Below the pieces are notes generated by a model, which was not told the DNA's origin, made no database searches, and saw only the letters and a program-made list of their open reading frames with translations. 64,000 nucleotides of DNA from Amoebidium appalachense (taxonomy: Eukaryota; Ichthyosporea), in the NCBI GenBank assembly GCA_963693365.1, contig CAVNZM010000005.1, positions 12,772,001 through 12,836,000 of the forward strand. Direction: 5' to 3'. The position numbers were made by a program, and so were the translations under genes. Shown piece by piece: positions 11,400 to 27,314 of the stretch; position 1 is the first letter of the stretch; the number at the start of each line of letters is the position of its first letter.

Positions 11400-11735
11400 G
11401 AAGTATTTGCCCTCCCACCCTCTCTTCTCTATCCGACCTGTCCCCTCCCCACCTCTCCCCTCTTTGCTTTCCTCTCTCTCTCCTTCTTCCCGGGCACAAA
11501 TACAAATAAACCCCGCAAAAGTGTGCGTGTGACTTTGGACTGCCACTTACTTATTAGACATGTACATAATCACAAAATAATTACACAATATAACAAATGG
11601 AAAAAGATACCACACGACACTAGACCCGATGAGAGCATACACTTTGGAAAACTAAGCCTTGTGTCTCGTTTCATATATAATGACCGCCTTAACCATATTG
11701 CCAAATATGGCACTTGCAAATGTGTAACACTTTAG
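11400..11735 (+). mobile_element. LINE family B fragment (plus)
   Basis: The plus strand matches the central-3' part of the minus-strand element at 5.8-6.0 kb and 22.2-22.4 kb. It has the same CT-rich segment CTCTTCTCTATCCGACCTGT and the same coding stretch RVTLDCHLLIRHVHNHKIIT. It is truncated on both sides at about 11,400 and 11,735. Confidence 0.75.
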
Positions 11736-12437
11736 GGATTCTTGATTTTGAAACGGGTAGGGGGGTAGTAGCTAGCTTGGGGGGGGGGGGGGGGGGGGGG
11801 GGGGGGACCCACCACCCCTCCGACTAGCAGGGGGAGGGAGGGGGGGGACCCACCACCCACCCTGGGAAGGTGGGTCCCCCTCCCCCCCCCCCCCCCCCCC
11901 CCCCCCCCAGGGGGGGCTGGGGGGGGGACCTACCCACCCCAAAGGCTGCCATCATATGACTATCACATAACCTGATCGTATATAGTACTATGATTTATAT
12001 TTAGCAGCGGTTTACATACATTCCCAAAACGTAAACATTGAGGCTAACTTAAGAAGTCACTCTTGGTCACCTGAAGCTCAGGCTGTATGTCGTGATTGGC
12101 TAGATCACCCCCCCCCCCCCTCGCCCGGGGCCCCCTGTCTCCCCCCCCCCCCCCTCCCCCTCCCCCCTCCCCGCCCCCCCTCTCACACGCGTTTCTAGTC
12201 ACCTCATCGCGCGCACACACAGAACACACTTTCACACGTATTCAATTAACACGTACCTGCACGCATGTACCACACATGCACACGAGGTGCACAAACTTTG
12301 ACCAGCGATGAGCACCCGACAAGAACATGCAAATACACTAACCCACACCACACACACATACTTTCGTCGCCACACAGATGCGCACACGAACACTGCATTC
12401 ACCGTTGCATGTGTGTACATGCGTGTGTGTGTGTATG

Positions 12438-12516
<79 letters not shown>

Positions 12517-12519
12517 CGT

Positions 12520-12554
<35 letters not shown>

Positions 12555-13011
12555 CGTGCGTGCGTGGGCATGTGCACATGCATTTACTTGTGATACTGAG
12601 CAGGGTGAGGGGGGGGGGGGGGGGGCAGGAAGGGGAGGGAGGGAGGTGATTGAGGCGGGAGGAGCCGGGGGGGGGGGAGGGGGGGGGGGGGAGAGGGGTT
12701 TTGAGGGTGATGTGTCGTTAGAAAATGTTATCTAGGGTGAGGAGGGGGGATCCGGAGGAGTGGTAGGAGGTGAGTGAGGCGAGAAGAGGGGTGGAGGGGG
12801 GGGGGTCGTTTGACGAAAATATTACGGCGCAAATAGTACACATTTGCCGTGGACAACACAAAGCAGACCTTGCAAAGAACACACAATGAGTATGCATCCG
12901 GCAGAAGAAGAGCACCAGCACCAACTTAAACGGGTGGCCGAAACTTTGAATGCATGTGTGTGTACGCGCGCGCGCGCGCGTGCATGCGTGTGTGTGTGTG
13001 TGTGTGTATGG

Positions 13012-13058
<47 letters not shown>

Positions 13059-13244
13059 AGTGTGTGTGGTGAGTATGAGGGGGCCGGGGGGAGGCAGGGG
13101 GGGGATATGCATCAGTGGCCAAAACGGAACATCGATTGAAATTCCTTGGGAAAAAAAAAAATAACGAATACATGCACAATTTTGGTGGGTGGAAAAGAGA
13201 CTCTGGTCATGATTCACGCGCATGGGCGGGGTGTCGGGTGGGGG

Positions 13245-13311
<67 letters not shown>

Positions 13312-13650
13312 ACCATCCCATTCACCCGGGTTAGCCGGTTTTTTTTTTTTTTTTTTTTCTGGGGGTGGGGGGAGGGGGGGGGGGCGGGAGGATAAAACTA
13401 CTGGTTCAGTCAACTCGTGGTGGTGGTCACTAAATATATTTCGAGCTCCATTGAAAAAAAGTGTTCAAAAATCAGTGTATTCTCCCTTTTCCCTTTTCTT
13501 TTGGATTTTCCCCACGTTTTTGTTTTGCTTATGCGCGCACACACTCGTGCGCACATGAGTGTGCTTGTTGTTATTGTTGTTTTTTTGGCCGGAGAAAGGG
13601 AGAGGGGGTGGGAGGGGGAGGGAGGGCGGAGGGAGAGGGAAGTGAGGACA
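11736..13650. repeat. Poly-G/C, (GT)n and G-rich block without gene
   Basis: Contains poly-G at 11,781-11,806, poly-C at 11,880-11,907 and mixed C tracts at 12,108-12,178. (GT)n runs occur at about 12,420-12,575 and 12,950-13,060, and poly-G runs at 12,610, 12,670 and 13,244-13,309. Short unique stretches (11,940-12,100, 12,190-12,400, 12,720-12,950, 13,385-13,590) show no gene I can support. Confidence 0.75.
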
Positions 13651-13654
13651 AAAA

Positions 13655-15950
<2,296 letters not shown>

Positions 15951-16369
15951 TAGTCTTTTGTTACGGTTCTGGTGTGTGTAAGGTGCTTTGTTCCTTGTGG
16001 ATTACTTTATTCTTCTTAATAAACCACATGCCACGGTGCCCCATGCATAACGGTTCTCAGACCCTTTGCTCTGATGTGCATATGGACCGGAAGGCTTACC
16101 AACTTTGCAATAAAAGCCAACCAGCCTCTCTCTGTGGAAATGCGTAGATTTCTCCAAAGAATGGTTTGAACTTTCCCACGATCAAACCTACCAAAACACG
16201 GGCTGATGGCCCATTTGTGCAGCCACATGGCAGTTGGGTGACCGATCCACCAACATGCAGCAAAGGATCATGCTGCTGCTGCGTCCAACCGCATTTTTTT
16301 TATAAAATCCGCACGGACTGAGCGTTTTTTGCCACTGCCTAAGGTCACCCATGATTCGTGGCTGAATCT

Positions 16370-16406
<37 letters not shown>

Positions 16407-16626
16407 CCTCCCCTTCCCCCCCCCTCCCCCTCCCCCCCCCCCCCCCCCGCCGGGGACCATCACACTCACTCTAAGTCTAAAGCACGTGCTCTGGACCGTT
16501 CTTTGGTTATTTCAAACTGTGTGCCTGCATTCCGGGTCTCTTCTCCCCTCCATCCTCCCCCCCTCCCCTCCTTCGCCCCCAATTACCGTGTGTGTGTGTG
16601 TGCGTGTGCGTGTGTGTGTGTGTGTG

Positions 16627-16666
<40 letters not shown>

Positions 16667-16914
16667 TTCTTTTTTTTTTTTCGGGGGGGAGGAGGGGGGG
16701 TGAGATGGGGGGTGGAGGGTGGAGGGGAGAGAAAAGAATGAAACCACTTGTCATGCCACACGTGTGCACGTGTGTGTACTGTGTGTGTACACACGTGTGT
16801 GTGTGTGGGCGCGCGTGTGTGTGTTGTGTGTGTGCGTGTGTGTGTGCGTGTGTGTGTATGTGTGTGTGCGCGTATGTGTGTATGTATGCATACGCCCGCA
16901 GAGTTGCGTGCGTT

Positions 16915-16994
<80 letters not shown>

Positions 16995-17037
16995 CGTGCG
17001 TGTGTGTGTGTGTGTGTGCGCGCGCACACCTGCAGAG

Positions 17038-17080
<43 letters not shown>

Positions 17081-17515
17081 TGCGTGTGTGTGTGTGTGTG
17101 CGCGCGCACACCTGCAGAGTTGTGTGCGTTCATGTGTGCCCGTGTGCGTGTGTGTGTCCACGAGGGGGAAGGGATAGCACGGGGAGTGGGGACAGAGAAA
17201 GAAAGAAGGAAGATGCCAACGGACTGCATGCCAACTTGTAAGGCCAGCCAATAGCAGCACAGAATACAACATTGGATGCTCAGATGCTTTAATTGCACCA
17301 TTGGCGTATTCCTCACGTGCATACAGCCGCCACACCCGCATGTGTCTGCCCACCAAATGCTGGTTTGAGTTTTTTGTTTTGTTTTGGTTTAATTATTGTG
17401 TTGGGGGGGGGGGGGGGGGGGGGGGGAGGAGGAGGAGGGGAAGAGGGGGAGGATGCCCGGGGGAGGGAGCGAAGGAGTGGGAAGGTCGAATGGGCAGACA
17501 AGGATGGGAGGGAGG

Positions 17516-17550
<35 letters not shown>

Positions 17551-18389
17551 GGGGGGGGGGGGCGGTATGCATCTGCCTACCGCGGCCTATGTGTCTCACA
17601 GCCCTCGATACTCTTTACGCAACCCAGTGTGGTGAATATCCCTCGGCATAGTGGCAGCACACACACACCTGCACCCTGTCTGAGAACATCAACCCATGTA
17701 GAGTTGGTCCCCCTCCCCGATCCCCCCTCCCCCCCCCCCCCCCCCCCCTCCCTACTGCCCCTTCCCCCCCCACGCCCTCACACACACACACACCAGCACA
17801 AACCCTTCCCCACAGGCATAAGTGATTAACTCGACCCGTGCTAGTGCTAACCACCCGTATTCATCTACATCCGCTCTCCTGCTGCGCTGGGAACAGATGT
17901 CTAGATTTTTGCCGCAATTAGGCAACCCACTGCGGGCCAGCAGCACACATCTTTCCAAATACACATGTGCGTCAGGCACCTCCTTCGATCTTTCTTGAAG
18001 GAAAACAATCATTTGGAGATTGACCCTCTTCTCTTTCTTATCTCCCCCCCCCCCCCCCCCCCCCCCCCCAACACACACACACACATACACACACGTGTGC
18101 GCGCGCGGGCAAACGTACCGTACTTAACCACCACTATGTATTTTCCCCATATACCTCCGGTTGACCTCGATCGTATCAGCATGTAGACCAGCCCTACAAT
18201 GCGCTTGTCTGCTGGTTGTTGTTGGTTGTTGTTTGGAGGGGGGGGGGGGGGGGGGGGGGGAGGAGGGGGAGGGGGGGGGGGGGGGGGACGGGTTGGCTCG
18301 TGTGTGTGGGCTAGCGCGAAAAAAATTACCACCTACTTGTGTGTGTGTTTGGGGTGGCCAAGGGGGAAGGGAGGACAGAGGAGAGCAAG
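15951..18389. repeat. Simple repeats and unassigned unique sequence
   Basis: Poly-C at 16,373-16,448, (GT)n at 16,590-17,150 with an internal CACCTGCAGAGTTGTGTG motif repeated twice, and poly-G at 17,402-17,426 and 17,518-17,562. Poly-C also occurs at 17,720-17,749 and 18,044-18,069. Unique stretches are 15,951-16,370, 17,160-17,395 and 17,820-18,030. The minus strand of the last one has a balanced open frame of about 60 codons (KEVPDAHVYLERCVLLARSG) that might be an exon, but no family or splice context confirms it. Confidence 0.6.
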
Positions 18390-20840
<2,451 letters not shown>

Positions 20841-21680
20841 AATGATGATGAAAGTGAAATTATTGGGGAGGTTGTGCACATGGAAGCACAAACGGAGAAG
20901 GAAGGCGCGGAAAAAAGTAAAGCAAAAAGGCATTTGCAACAACTTGAACTCAATAAATGCGGCAAATTTTAAACGGCAGGTCTTCCCAAGTAGTTTGAGT
21001 TACTGTAAGTGCCACTTCGAATCTTCAGAAGGAACCTTGGAGCGGTTTAACTCCAAGGTGCCGGGGGCTAGGGTAGAGGGAGAGGGGGGGGGGGACGAGG
21101 GCGGGTCAACCTTTTTTTTTCCCGGGGGGGGGGGGGGGGTTGCAGGCCAAAGTGTCGTCCAGGCCAAAGTGTTGTCATCTCTAATTAAAATCCAGGTCGT
21201 CAAATTTGACTGGTCTAGGGTGAATATCGGGTAGGCCAAAATGCACCCCCCCCCCCCCCCCCCCCCCCACTACCCTGGGTGACAGGGGGGTCAGAGGGTT
21301 TGTATGACGTGGTGGGAGAAACACAGTGTGTGCGCGCCGAGGGGGGGGGGGGGGGGGGGGGGGGGTATAAACAATCAATGTCGTGACCTTATAATTAGCT
21401 TATGACATGTTTTGGGAAAAAGATCATGTCTACTGTTACCAGTTTTTTATCATCTTGGTGCAAATGATGTATTCGGGGGGGACCAGGGGGGTTGTGGTAT
21501 AATCATTATAGTGTCCTGAGCTTGTTGCTTTGTGTGTTGGTCGAAAAGAAATCATGGCCACTGATAGCAGGATTTTACCAACTCGTTGCAAATGGTGTAG
21601 TATCATGTGGTTTGTATGTATTTATCGCCATTGCATTTACCTTACAGAAGCCATAATACACCATTATGATATAGTCGTAC

Positions 21681-21716
<36 letters not shown>

Positions 21717-21721
21717 CGTGC
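20841..21721. other. No recognisable gene
   Basis: Unique AT-richer sequence with poly-G or poly-C tracts at 21,085-21,095, 21,123-21,140, 21,246-21,268 and 21,340-21,365. A (GT)n run at 21,682-21,714 abuts the LINE that follows. One plus-strand open frame (20,842-21,234) starts with a basic stretch but becomes low complexity. No family is recognised. Confidence 0.6.
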
Positions 21722-22853
21722 GCTAGAATTTTGTAATGATGTGTTTCTCAAGCCAATCAATACATCCAATAAACAGGTCGTAGTGTTTAAGATAAGATCA
21801 AGGATGTTGTAATTTACAGGTAGGCTATCTTTCTGGGTGTCTGTTGTGAATGTGACGTGTGTGTTGCGGTATTATGTGATCTATCAAACTACATTTGGCG
21901 ATACATGACCGTTTAAACTGGTGTGTGTGTGTGTTGTTTGGGCATGCAAACGATGCCACCTTATACTTATTAGATCTCCACTGTATAGCACGTGTACAGT
22001 AAAAGCGTACTGGTAATTGATCAATAATACCATCAGCTAGAGAAAGTCTTAACCAGTTCTACAGGAAGGTAATATGTATTTAGGTGTTATACATTGGCAA
22101 GTGCCATATTTGGCAACATGGTTAAGGCGGTCATTATATATAAAACGAGACATAAGGCTTGGTTTTTCAAGGTGTCTGCTTTCATCGGGTCTAGTGTCGT
22201 GTGGTATATATCTTTTTCCATTTGTTATATTGCGTGATTATCTTGTGGTTGTGTACATGTTTAATAAGTAAGTGGCAGTCCAAAGTCACACGCACACTTT
22301 TGCGGGGTTTATTTGTATTTGTGCCCGGGGAAGAAGGAGAGAGAGAGGGAAGGAAAGAGGGGAGAGGTGGGGAGGAGACAGGTCGGATAGAGAAGAGAGG
22401 GTGGGAGGGCAAATACTTCTTTAAGCGGCTTATGTACATGTGCTTATTGAATTTCAGCGCGAGATGGGATACTCTAGCAGCTATTGGGACCAGACCATAT
22501 ATCGAGAGCGTTACAGGCCCAGGTTTACAACAGTTGTTAGATAGAAAGGAGGCAACTTCTACTTCAAGGAAATTTGCCAAGGGTTTAAGCGCTCTAGTTC
22601 TCTCTTTCTTGATCCAAGCGGTGAGAAGGGGTAAACCATATTCACCTGCCGGGAAGACAAAGTGCGAATAAATGTAAAGTCTAATAGAAGGATGGAGGGG
22701 TGTGTCTTTAAAAATATTAGCCGAGAAGAAAGCTAACCGCTTACGAGCCAACTCTACCCTCTTTTCGATTATATGGGAAAACATAACACCAACAGAATTA
22801 CAGTAACCGAAACACCAAGATATTTGCATTCTGGTTAGATATGACAGTGTCAC
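21722..22853 (-). mobile_element. LINE family B, 5'-truncated copy 2 (minus)
   Basis: Nearly identical to 5,261-6,385 over about 1.1 kb, in the same orientation, including the segment GCTAGAATTTTGTA next to a (GT)n run. The minus-strand frame 22,853-22,191 stays open for 220 codons. It contains LARKRLAFFSANIFKDTPLH, a thumb-like FVFPAGEYGLPLLTAWIKKE and LALKFNKH. It starts 3' of the catalytic domain, so the copy is 5'-truncated and cannot move by itself. The long open frame and high similarity suggest a fairly recent insertion. Confidence 0.8.
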
Positions 22854-23959
22854 AATATCCGGGATTGAACAGACCCCCAGAAACAGTGCTTTATCATGTA
22901 GGTAACTTCACAGAGGCGGCCAGGCAGACATATATAGTCACAACAAAATTGTATCATATACCCTATAACCCTTGTGTACCCCATAGTACCCTAGTCGCCC
23001 AAGGTTAGAGAACCCCGTCCCTCAGCAAGTGGGGTATTTTGTTTTCGGGGTGGGGTATTTTGTAGGGTATTTTCCGGGTATTGTCTAACCCTGGTCAGCA
23101 GCCTCGCCGACATCGTGCGCCGGGTGCGCGTACGTGTGTCATGTGCATGTATACATGTTGTAGGTTTCATATGGTACACAGGCATTTGTGTGTGTCGTAT
23201 GTTTGTGTGTGCCGAAGGCTTCGGGCCCGTCAGCTGCCCCCGCAGGGGGCACGCAGAACCAAGAAATGGCGAGTATAGTAAATTACAACCGGGATGCTAG
23301 CTGCGAGCCGCACGGCCCTTTCGGCGAGAGTAGAACACAGAGCTCCTGCATTCCATGAGAGTACTCTTATGTCCCTTTTTTGATGATCGCAGACTCGGCA
23401 CAGGGCTAGAAATTACATTATAGGATTACTGTATTTTGGCACCTGGCGGATCGCGACCTATTTTTTCCCAGAGATATTTACTTCCTTTTTACTTCATATA
23501 TCTATCCGATATATGTATACCTATCCGGCGCCCGGGGGCCCTTCGGCCCCCCGGTCCCCACGTATGATTCATTGGCAATATCATAACCTTGCGTTTATAT
23601 TACTATATATAAAAAAATTTCCTGTCAGTTATTCCCAACAACCATGTGTGCCTTTTGTTTGAGGGCGATTTACTGTGTTGATTGCTCCTTTCGAGCCTCA
23701 GCCATCTGCTGAACTATTGTATATCTCTAAAACTTTGTAGCTTGAATGCAAAACAAAATACATCGAGCCCAGAAAGCAGATTAAGTTGGATATTGAGTGG
23801 ATAGTACTTTTCTTTTTCCATGATGGTTGTCCGGCAATGGAGTGGTCCTGAGATATAATGTGGTGTGTATGTAGATAACGTTTTTCGTGATTGCAAGTTC
23901 CAGTGTTTTTCCAGGAAAAAATCGGAAAAATTGAGAGCTCCAACTTTGGGCAGTTGGGG

Positions 23960-23997
<38 letters not shown>

Positions 23998-24184
23998 ATT
24001 CTTTTTATCTTCTTCCCCAACCTCCAACTCAGGTAGAACTAAGTCCCAGATTATACTGGTACTTTCTGAAAATTAGCGGTATATTTACTTCCGAAAACAG
24101 TGTAATTTCCTGCCCTGGCTCGGCATACCATGGCGTGTTGACACACAGTGCCCCGTGAATTTGGCTGTACAAGGCGAGACAGTC

Positions 24185-24246
<62 letters not shown>

Positions 24247-25816
24247 GAACAACTTTCCTTATGCGCAAACAAGATATTAACGATATTATGAATCACAGCA
24301 AACAACCGTGATGGTCTGTGAACCGTTGACGGAATATATATATTTTTAATTTTCGAATTCTATGGGGACTATATAGGCACTATGTCATGTATTTGGTCTG
24401 GGAAGAGCTTATTGTTTCTTATCGTAAACAAACAGCATCATAAGCTCCTGTATATCTGAGTTTCTATTATCAGCCTACTAGAAAAACATTCATTGAAACA
24501 TACCTGGTTGATTCAAGATAATGTATGGAAGGACATGCTGCAAATTCACAGTGGGAATAAAAAGTAAACTGTTGGGCCTAAACTGGTTTTGACCCCCTCA
24601 CCTATGGTGTGACGCGGCTTTGGAACGCTTTCACGTGAGTAGCTTTAGGTAAGCCAATCAAACCGTTTGTTATATTTGTAAACCATGTTGTAAACAGTTA
24701 ACCGAGTCAACGGACTTTATGATGTATTGTTTCGGAAGCAGATTGTAAACAAACTCAACCTGAATAAACGAAGTGCACTTTTTATATTTAGCTTATTCTT
24801 TATGCTGCACTTAAAAGCAAATATGCCACACTTGAAAATGAAATATGAAACGTCTTGTCGATTCCTCCATGTGATATCTCGCAAAGATGAGGTGATCCCT
24901 CTCGGGCCAAAGCCAATCAAAAACGGCATTGCGATCAGTATTCGAACGCCAATCACTTTTACGGATCTCAATAAAGAAAGCAAGTAAAGTGGCTCCCTAT
25001 ACTTCAATCACCTGATGGCAAACGTTCAACTCAGCCGGCACATGCCTAACTAGACCAATTCTCAGACAAAGTGTAGCCCCTTCCGTTATAAATTTTTTCT
25101 TCAAAAGTTTTTTTATCACTTCTCAAATAATTTAAAAGTAGGCATGTCATTCTTTTTCCTAGAGACAAGCCTATCAAAGCTTGGTACAGCCTCCCATAAT
25201 CAAAAGAAAAAAATAAAAAAAAAATCCTACAGTGTCCATGAACATGTGAAGTGGGCCTAGGGGGACTTCACAGCCGCGCGTGGGATACATGATGCATTGA
25301 TGCGGCCGGATCCTCACTATGTTCTGGAGGAGTCACAATAGTGCCCTACCAAAGAATTGTTTGTACCAACTGTGAAGGTGAAAATCAATATACACTAAAA
25401 TTTCTTCCGGGACCTCAACAGGTTCCATGTTCATTTGAGCCACAGATTCATTGGTGGCAATCAGATGTCAAAAAGCTGCTTTTTGAGCCATTTGTTGATT
25501 GGTTGGTGACACCCTCATGCTTTCAATGTGATTTTGCTATAAAGCTGCTAAATACTTTAGCAATGATATAACCATTCGTACATGGCTAGAATAAAGTTTC
25601 TGATGATTCTGAGATCAAAAACCGCCCTGAGAGTCCGGCATGACTTCTCAAGTTTCTTATTCACCTAAGGACTCGGAAGTCGGAACCGGACTAGTCTAGT
25701 GGACTGCCATGGTCCAACACAATTTTGGATTGTGATTAGTTTATAGTCATGCCACCTACTTTGCCGCTTAATGAGATCGAAGGTCATATGTCGTCATAAT
25801 GAGAAGTTTGTCTCAG
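22854..25816. other. AT-rich intergenic region with GC clusters and (AT)n
   Basis: Holds compact GC-rich palindromic clusters at about 23,212-23,251 and 23,528-23,556, a poly-G run at 23,961-23,994 and (AT)n at 24,187-24,243. The base composition of 23.2-25.8 kb is much more AT-rich than the rest. An 86-codon plus-strand frame at 24,727-24,987 has balanced composition but no recognisable domain or start context. No RNA gene was recognised. Confidence 0.6.
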
Positions 25817-25826
25817 TATAAAAATA
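25817..25826 (+). promoter_or_regulatory. TATA box of the PP2C gene
   Basis: TATAAAAATA lies 65 bases upstream of the phosphatase start codon, a plausible distance for a short 5' leader. No other TATA-like element is as well placed. Confidence 0.6.
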
Positions 25827-25890
25827 GGCTCCCATCGAACGTTTCACCTTCCATTCAGTTTCTTTTTGTCTTGGGCATTCCACAGCTACC

Positions 25891-27126
25891 ATGGCGGCGC
25901 TTGTGAGTTCCTTTCGCCGGCTGTCTCTTGCGAAAGACAAGCGCAGGAAGTCTGACAGCAATGTGCCGTCAACTCACTCAGAAACAGAGTCGCTAGTGCC
26001 TGTAGCAGAGGTCAGGGGGTCGGGGTCTATCACACACACTAGCAGGATGCACGATGAAAACGAAGATAGAATTTGTGCCGTAGATGACTTCGTATACGAA
26101 GAGCTCAAGGTGAAGGCTGGCAGCCTGGATAGAGTGAACTTTGACACCACCACACGCGCGTTTTATGCCGTATACGACGGTCACGGCGGGGCTGAGCCGA
26201 GCGAATACGTTTCATCGGCGCTGCACCGAAAAGTGGCCGAGGAGTTCCGCTTGCGCAAAGCAGATACCCCCGTCACGCCAGCCTATGTTTCAGGCGTGCT
26301 GACGAGGGCTTTCCAAGATGTTGACCGGGAATGCTGTGAAAAGTTTGCGGAGGGCGGCACGTGTGCGCTGGTAGCGTTTGTGTATGGCAACGTGCTGTAT
26401 GTGGCCAATGCTGGGGACTCGCAGGGCCTTCTGCTAGGCTACAAGCGCTCGCGCAAGGAGAGCAAAGGCACGTGGTTGCTCCGCGACCCCACCAAGCCGC
26501 GTGTGGTGGAGGTGCTCAACAGGCGCCACGGCACTTCGGACGAGTCTGAACGCCAAAGAATAGCCCAGGTGGGCGGTGCTGTCATCAACGGGCGGGTGGG
26601 TGGTGCCCTGCTGCCCACCCGTAGCCTCGGTGACGTGCAGCTCAAGGGCCACGGTGTTACGGCAACACCAGAGGTGCGGATGTTCACGCTGGAGGCCGGC
26701 ACCTCCTACTACTTGGTGCTGGCTACGGATGGCCTGTGGGACTACACCACCCACGAGAGGGTGGCCAACAGCATCACACTGGCGCACCACCGTGGCGCCG
26801 ATAACGCAAGCATGGCCCGCAATCTGCTGGACCTGGCCTTGGGGTCGGCCACCCACGACGATGTTTCCGTTTTGATCACCGGGCTGGAGGTGTTCCACCG
26901 TGACGGTGACCAGAGTGAGGCATCTGTTCGCTCAATGGCTGCCGTGCCGGAGTTTCTCCGCTCACCCTTCAGTCCCCCCCTTAAGCCGGAGGGGCTGGCC
27001 TTTGGGAGCAGCCCTGCATCCACCCCGCTCGTGGAGGTTGCTAGGGAGTCAAAGGCAGTGCGTGCACCGGTTGCACGCAGGGAGCCAATGATCAAGCACA
27101 CGCGCGCCGCAGTTGCTGTGCAGTAG
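25891..27126 (+). CDS. PP2C-type protein Ser/Thr phosphatase, intronless
   Basis: The 411-residue protein is one open frame with a strong start context (ACCATGG). PPM/PP2C phosphatases remove phosphate from Ser/Thr residues using two metal ions held by aspartates. Motifs in order: HDENEDR (residues 54-60; E58/D59 expected ligands), YAVYDGHGG (92-100; D96 ligand), GGTCALVAF (156-163), VANAGDSQG (171-179), LPTRSLGD (241-248), LATDGLWD (277-284; D280 ligand) and THDDVSVLI (321-329; D323 ligand). Two motif positions are atypical: GGTCA replaces the usual GSTA, and GDSQ replaces GDSR. A Ser/Lys-rich N-terminus (1-45) and a basic, proline-rich tail (345-411) flank the domain and are of unknown use. 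The other genes here have many introns, so this could be a retrogene. Substrate unknown. Confidence 0.92.
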   Translation: MAALVSSFRRLSLAKDKRRKSDSNVPSTHSETESLVPVAEVRGSGSITHTSRMHDENEDRICAVDDFVYEELKVKAGSLDRVNFDTTTRAFYAVYDGHGGAEPSEYVSSALHRKVAEEFRLRKADTPVTPAYVSGVLTRAFQDVDRECCEKFAEGGTCALVAFVYGNVLYVANAGDSQGLLLGYKRSRKESKGTWLLRDPTKPRVVEVLNRRHGTSDESERQRIAQVGGAVINGRVGGALLPTRSLGDVQLKGHGVTATPEVRMFTLEAGTSYYLVLATDGLWDYTTHERVANSITLAHHRGADNASMARNLLDLALGSATHDDVSVLITGLEVFHRDGDQSEASVRSMAAVPEFLRSPFSPPLKPEGLAFGSSPASTPLVEVARESKAVRAPVARREPMIKHTRAAVAVQ

Positions 27127-27308
27127 AAGGCAGCTGTTGTGTACGTAGATATCTTCCGTGCATGCTCGTATGTAGATAGGTAGGTCGAAAATCAGGATGT
27201 AACCATTATATGACCTGAGATGGTGTGAAAAGCTTTTTTTTCCTTCGAATGATGGCTGAGTTGAAAATATTTTTATGCACGCTGGTCGTGCACGCTGGTC
27301 CTTGCAAG

Positions 27309-27314
27309 AAATAA
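27309..27314 (+). terminator. Poly-A signal after the PP2C gene
   Basis: AATAAA about 185 bases after the stop codon, in otherwise AT-rich sequence. It is a plausible cleavage and polyadenylation signal; the 3' end itself cannot be seen. Confidence 0.5.

Noticed and set aside
24727-24987. 86-codon plus-strand frame with balanced composition
   Set aside because: No domain, weak start context, AT-rich surroundings and no splice partner. Not enough to call a gene.
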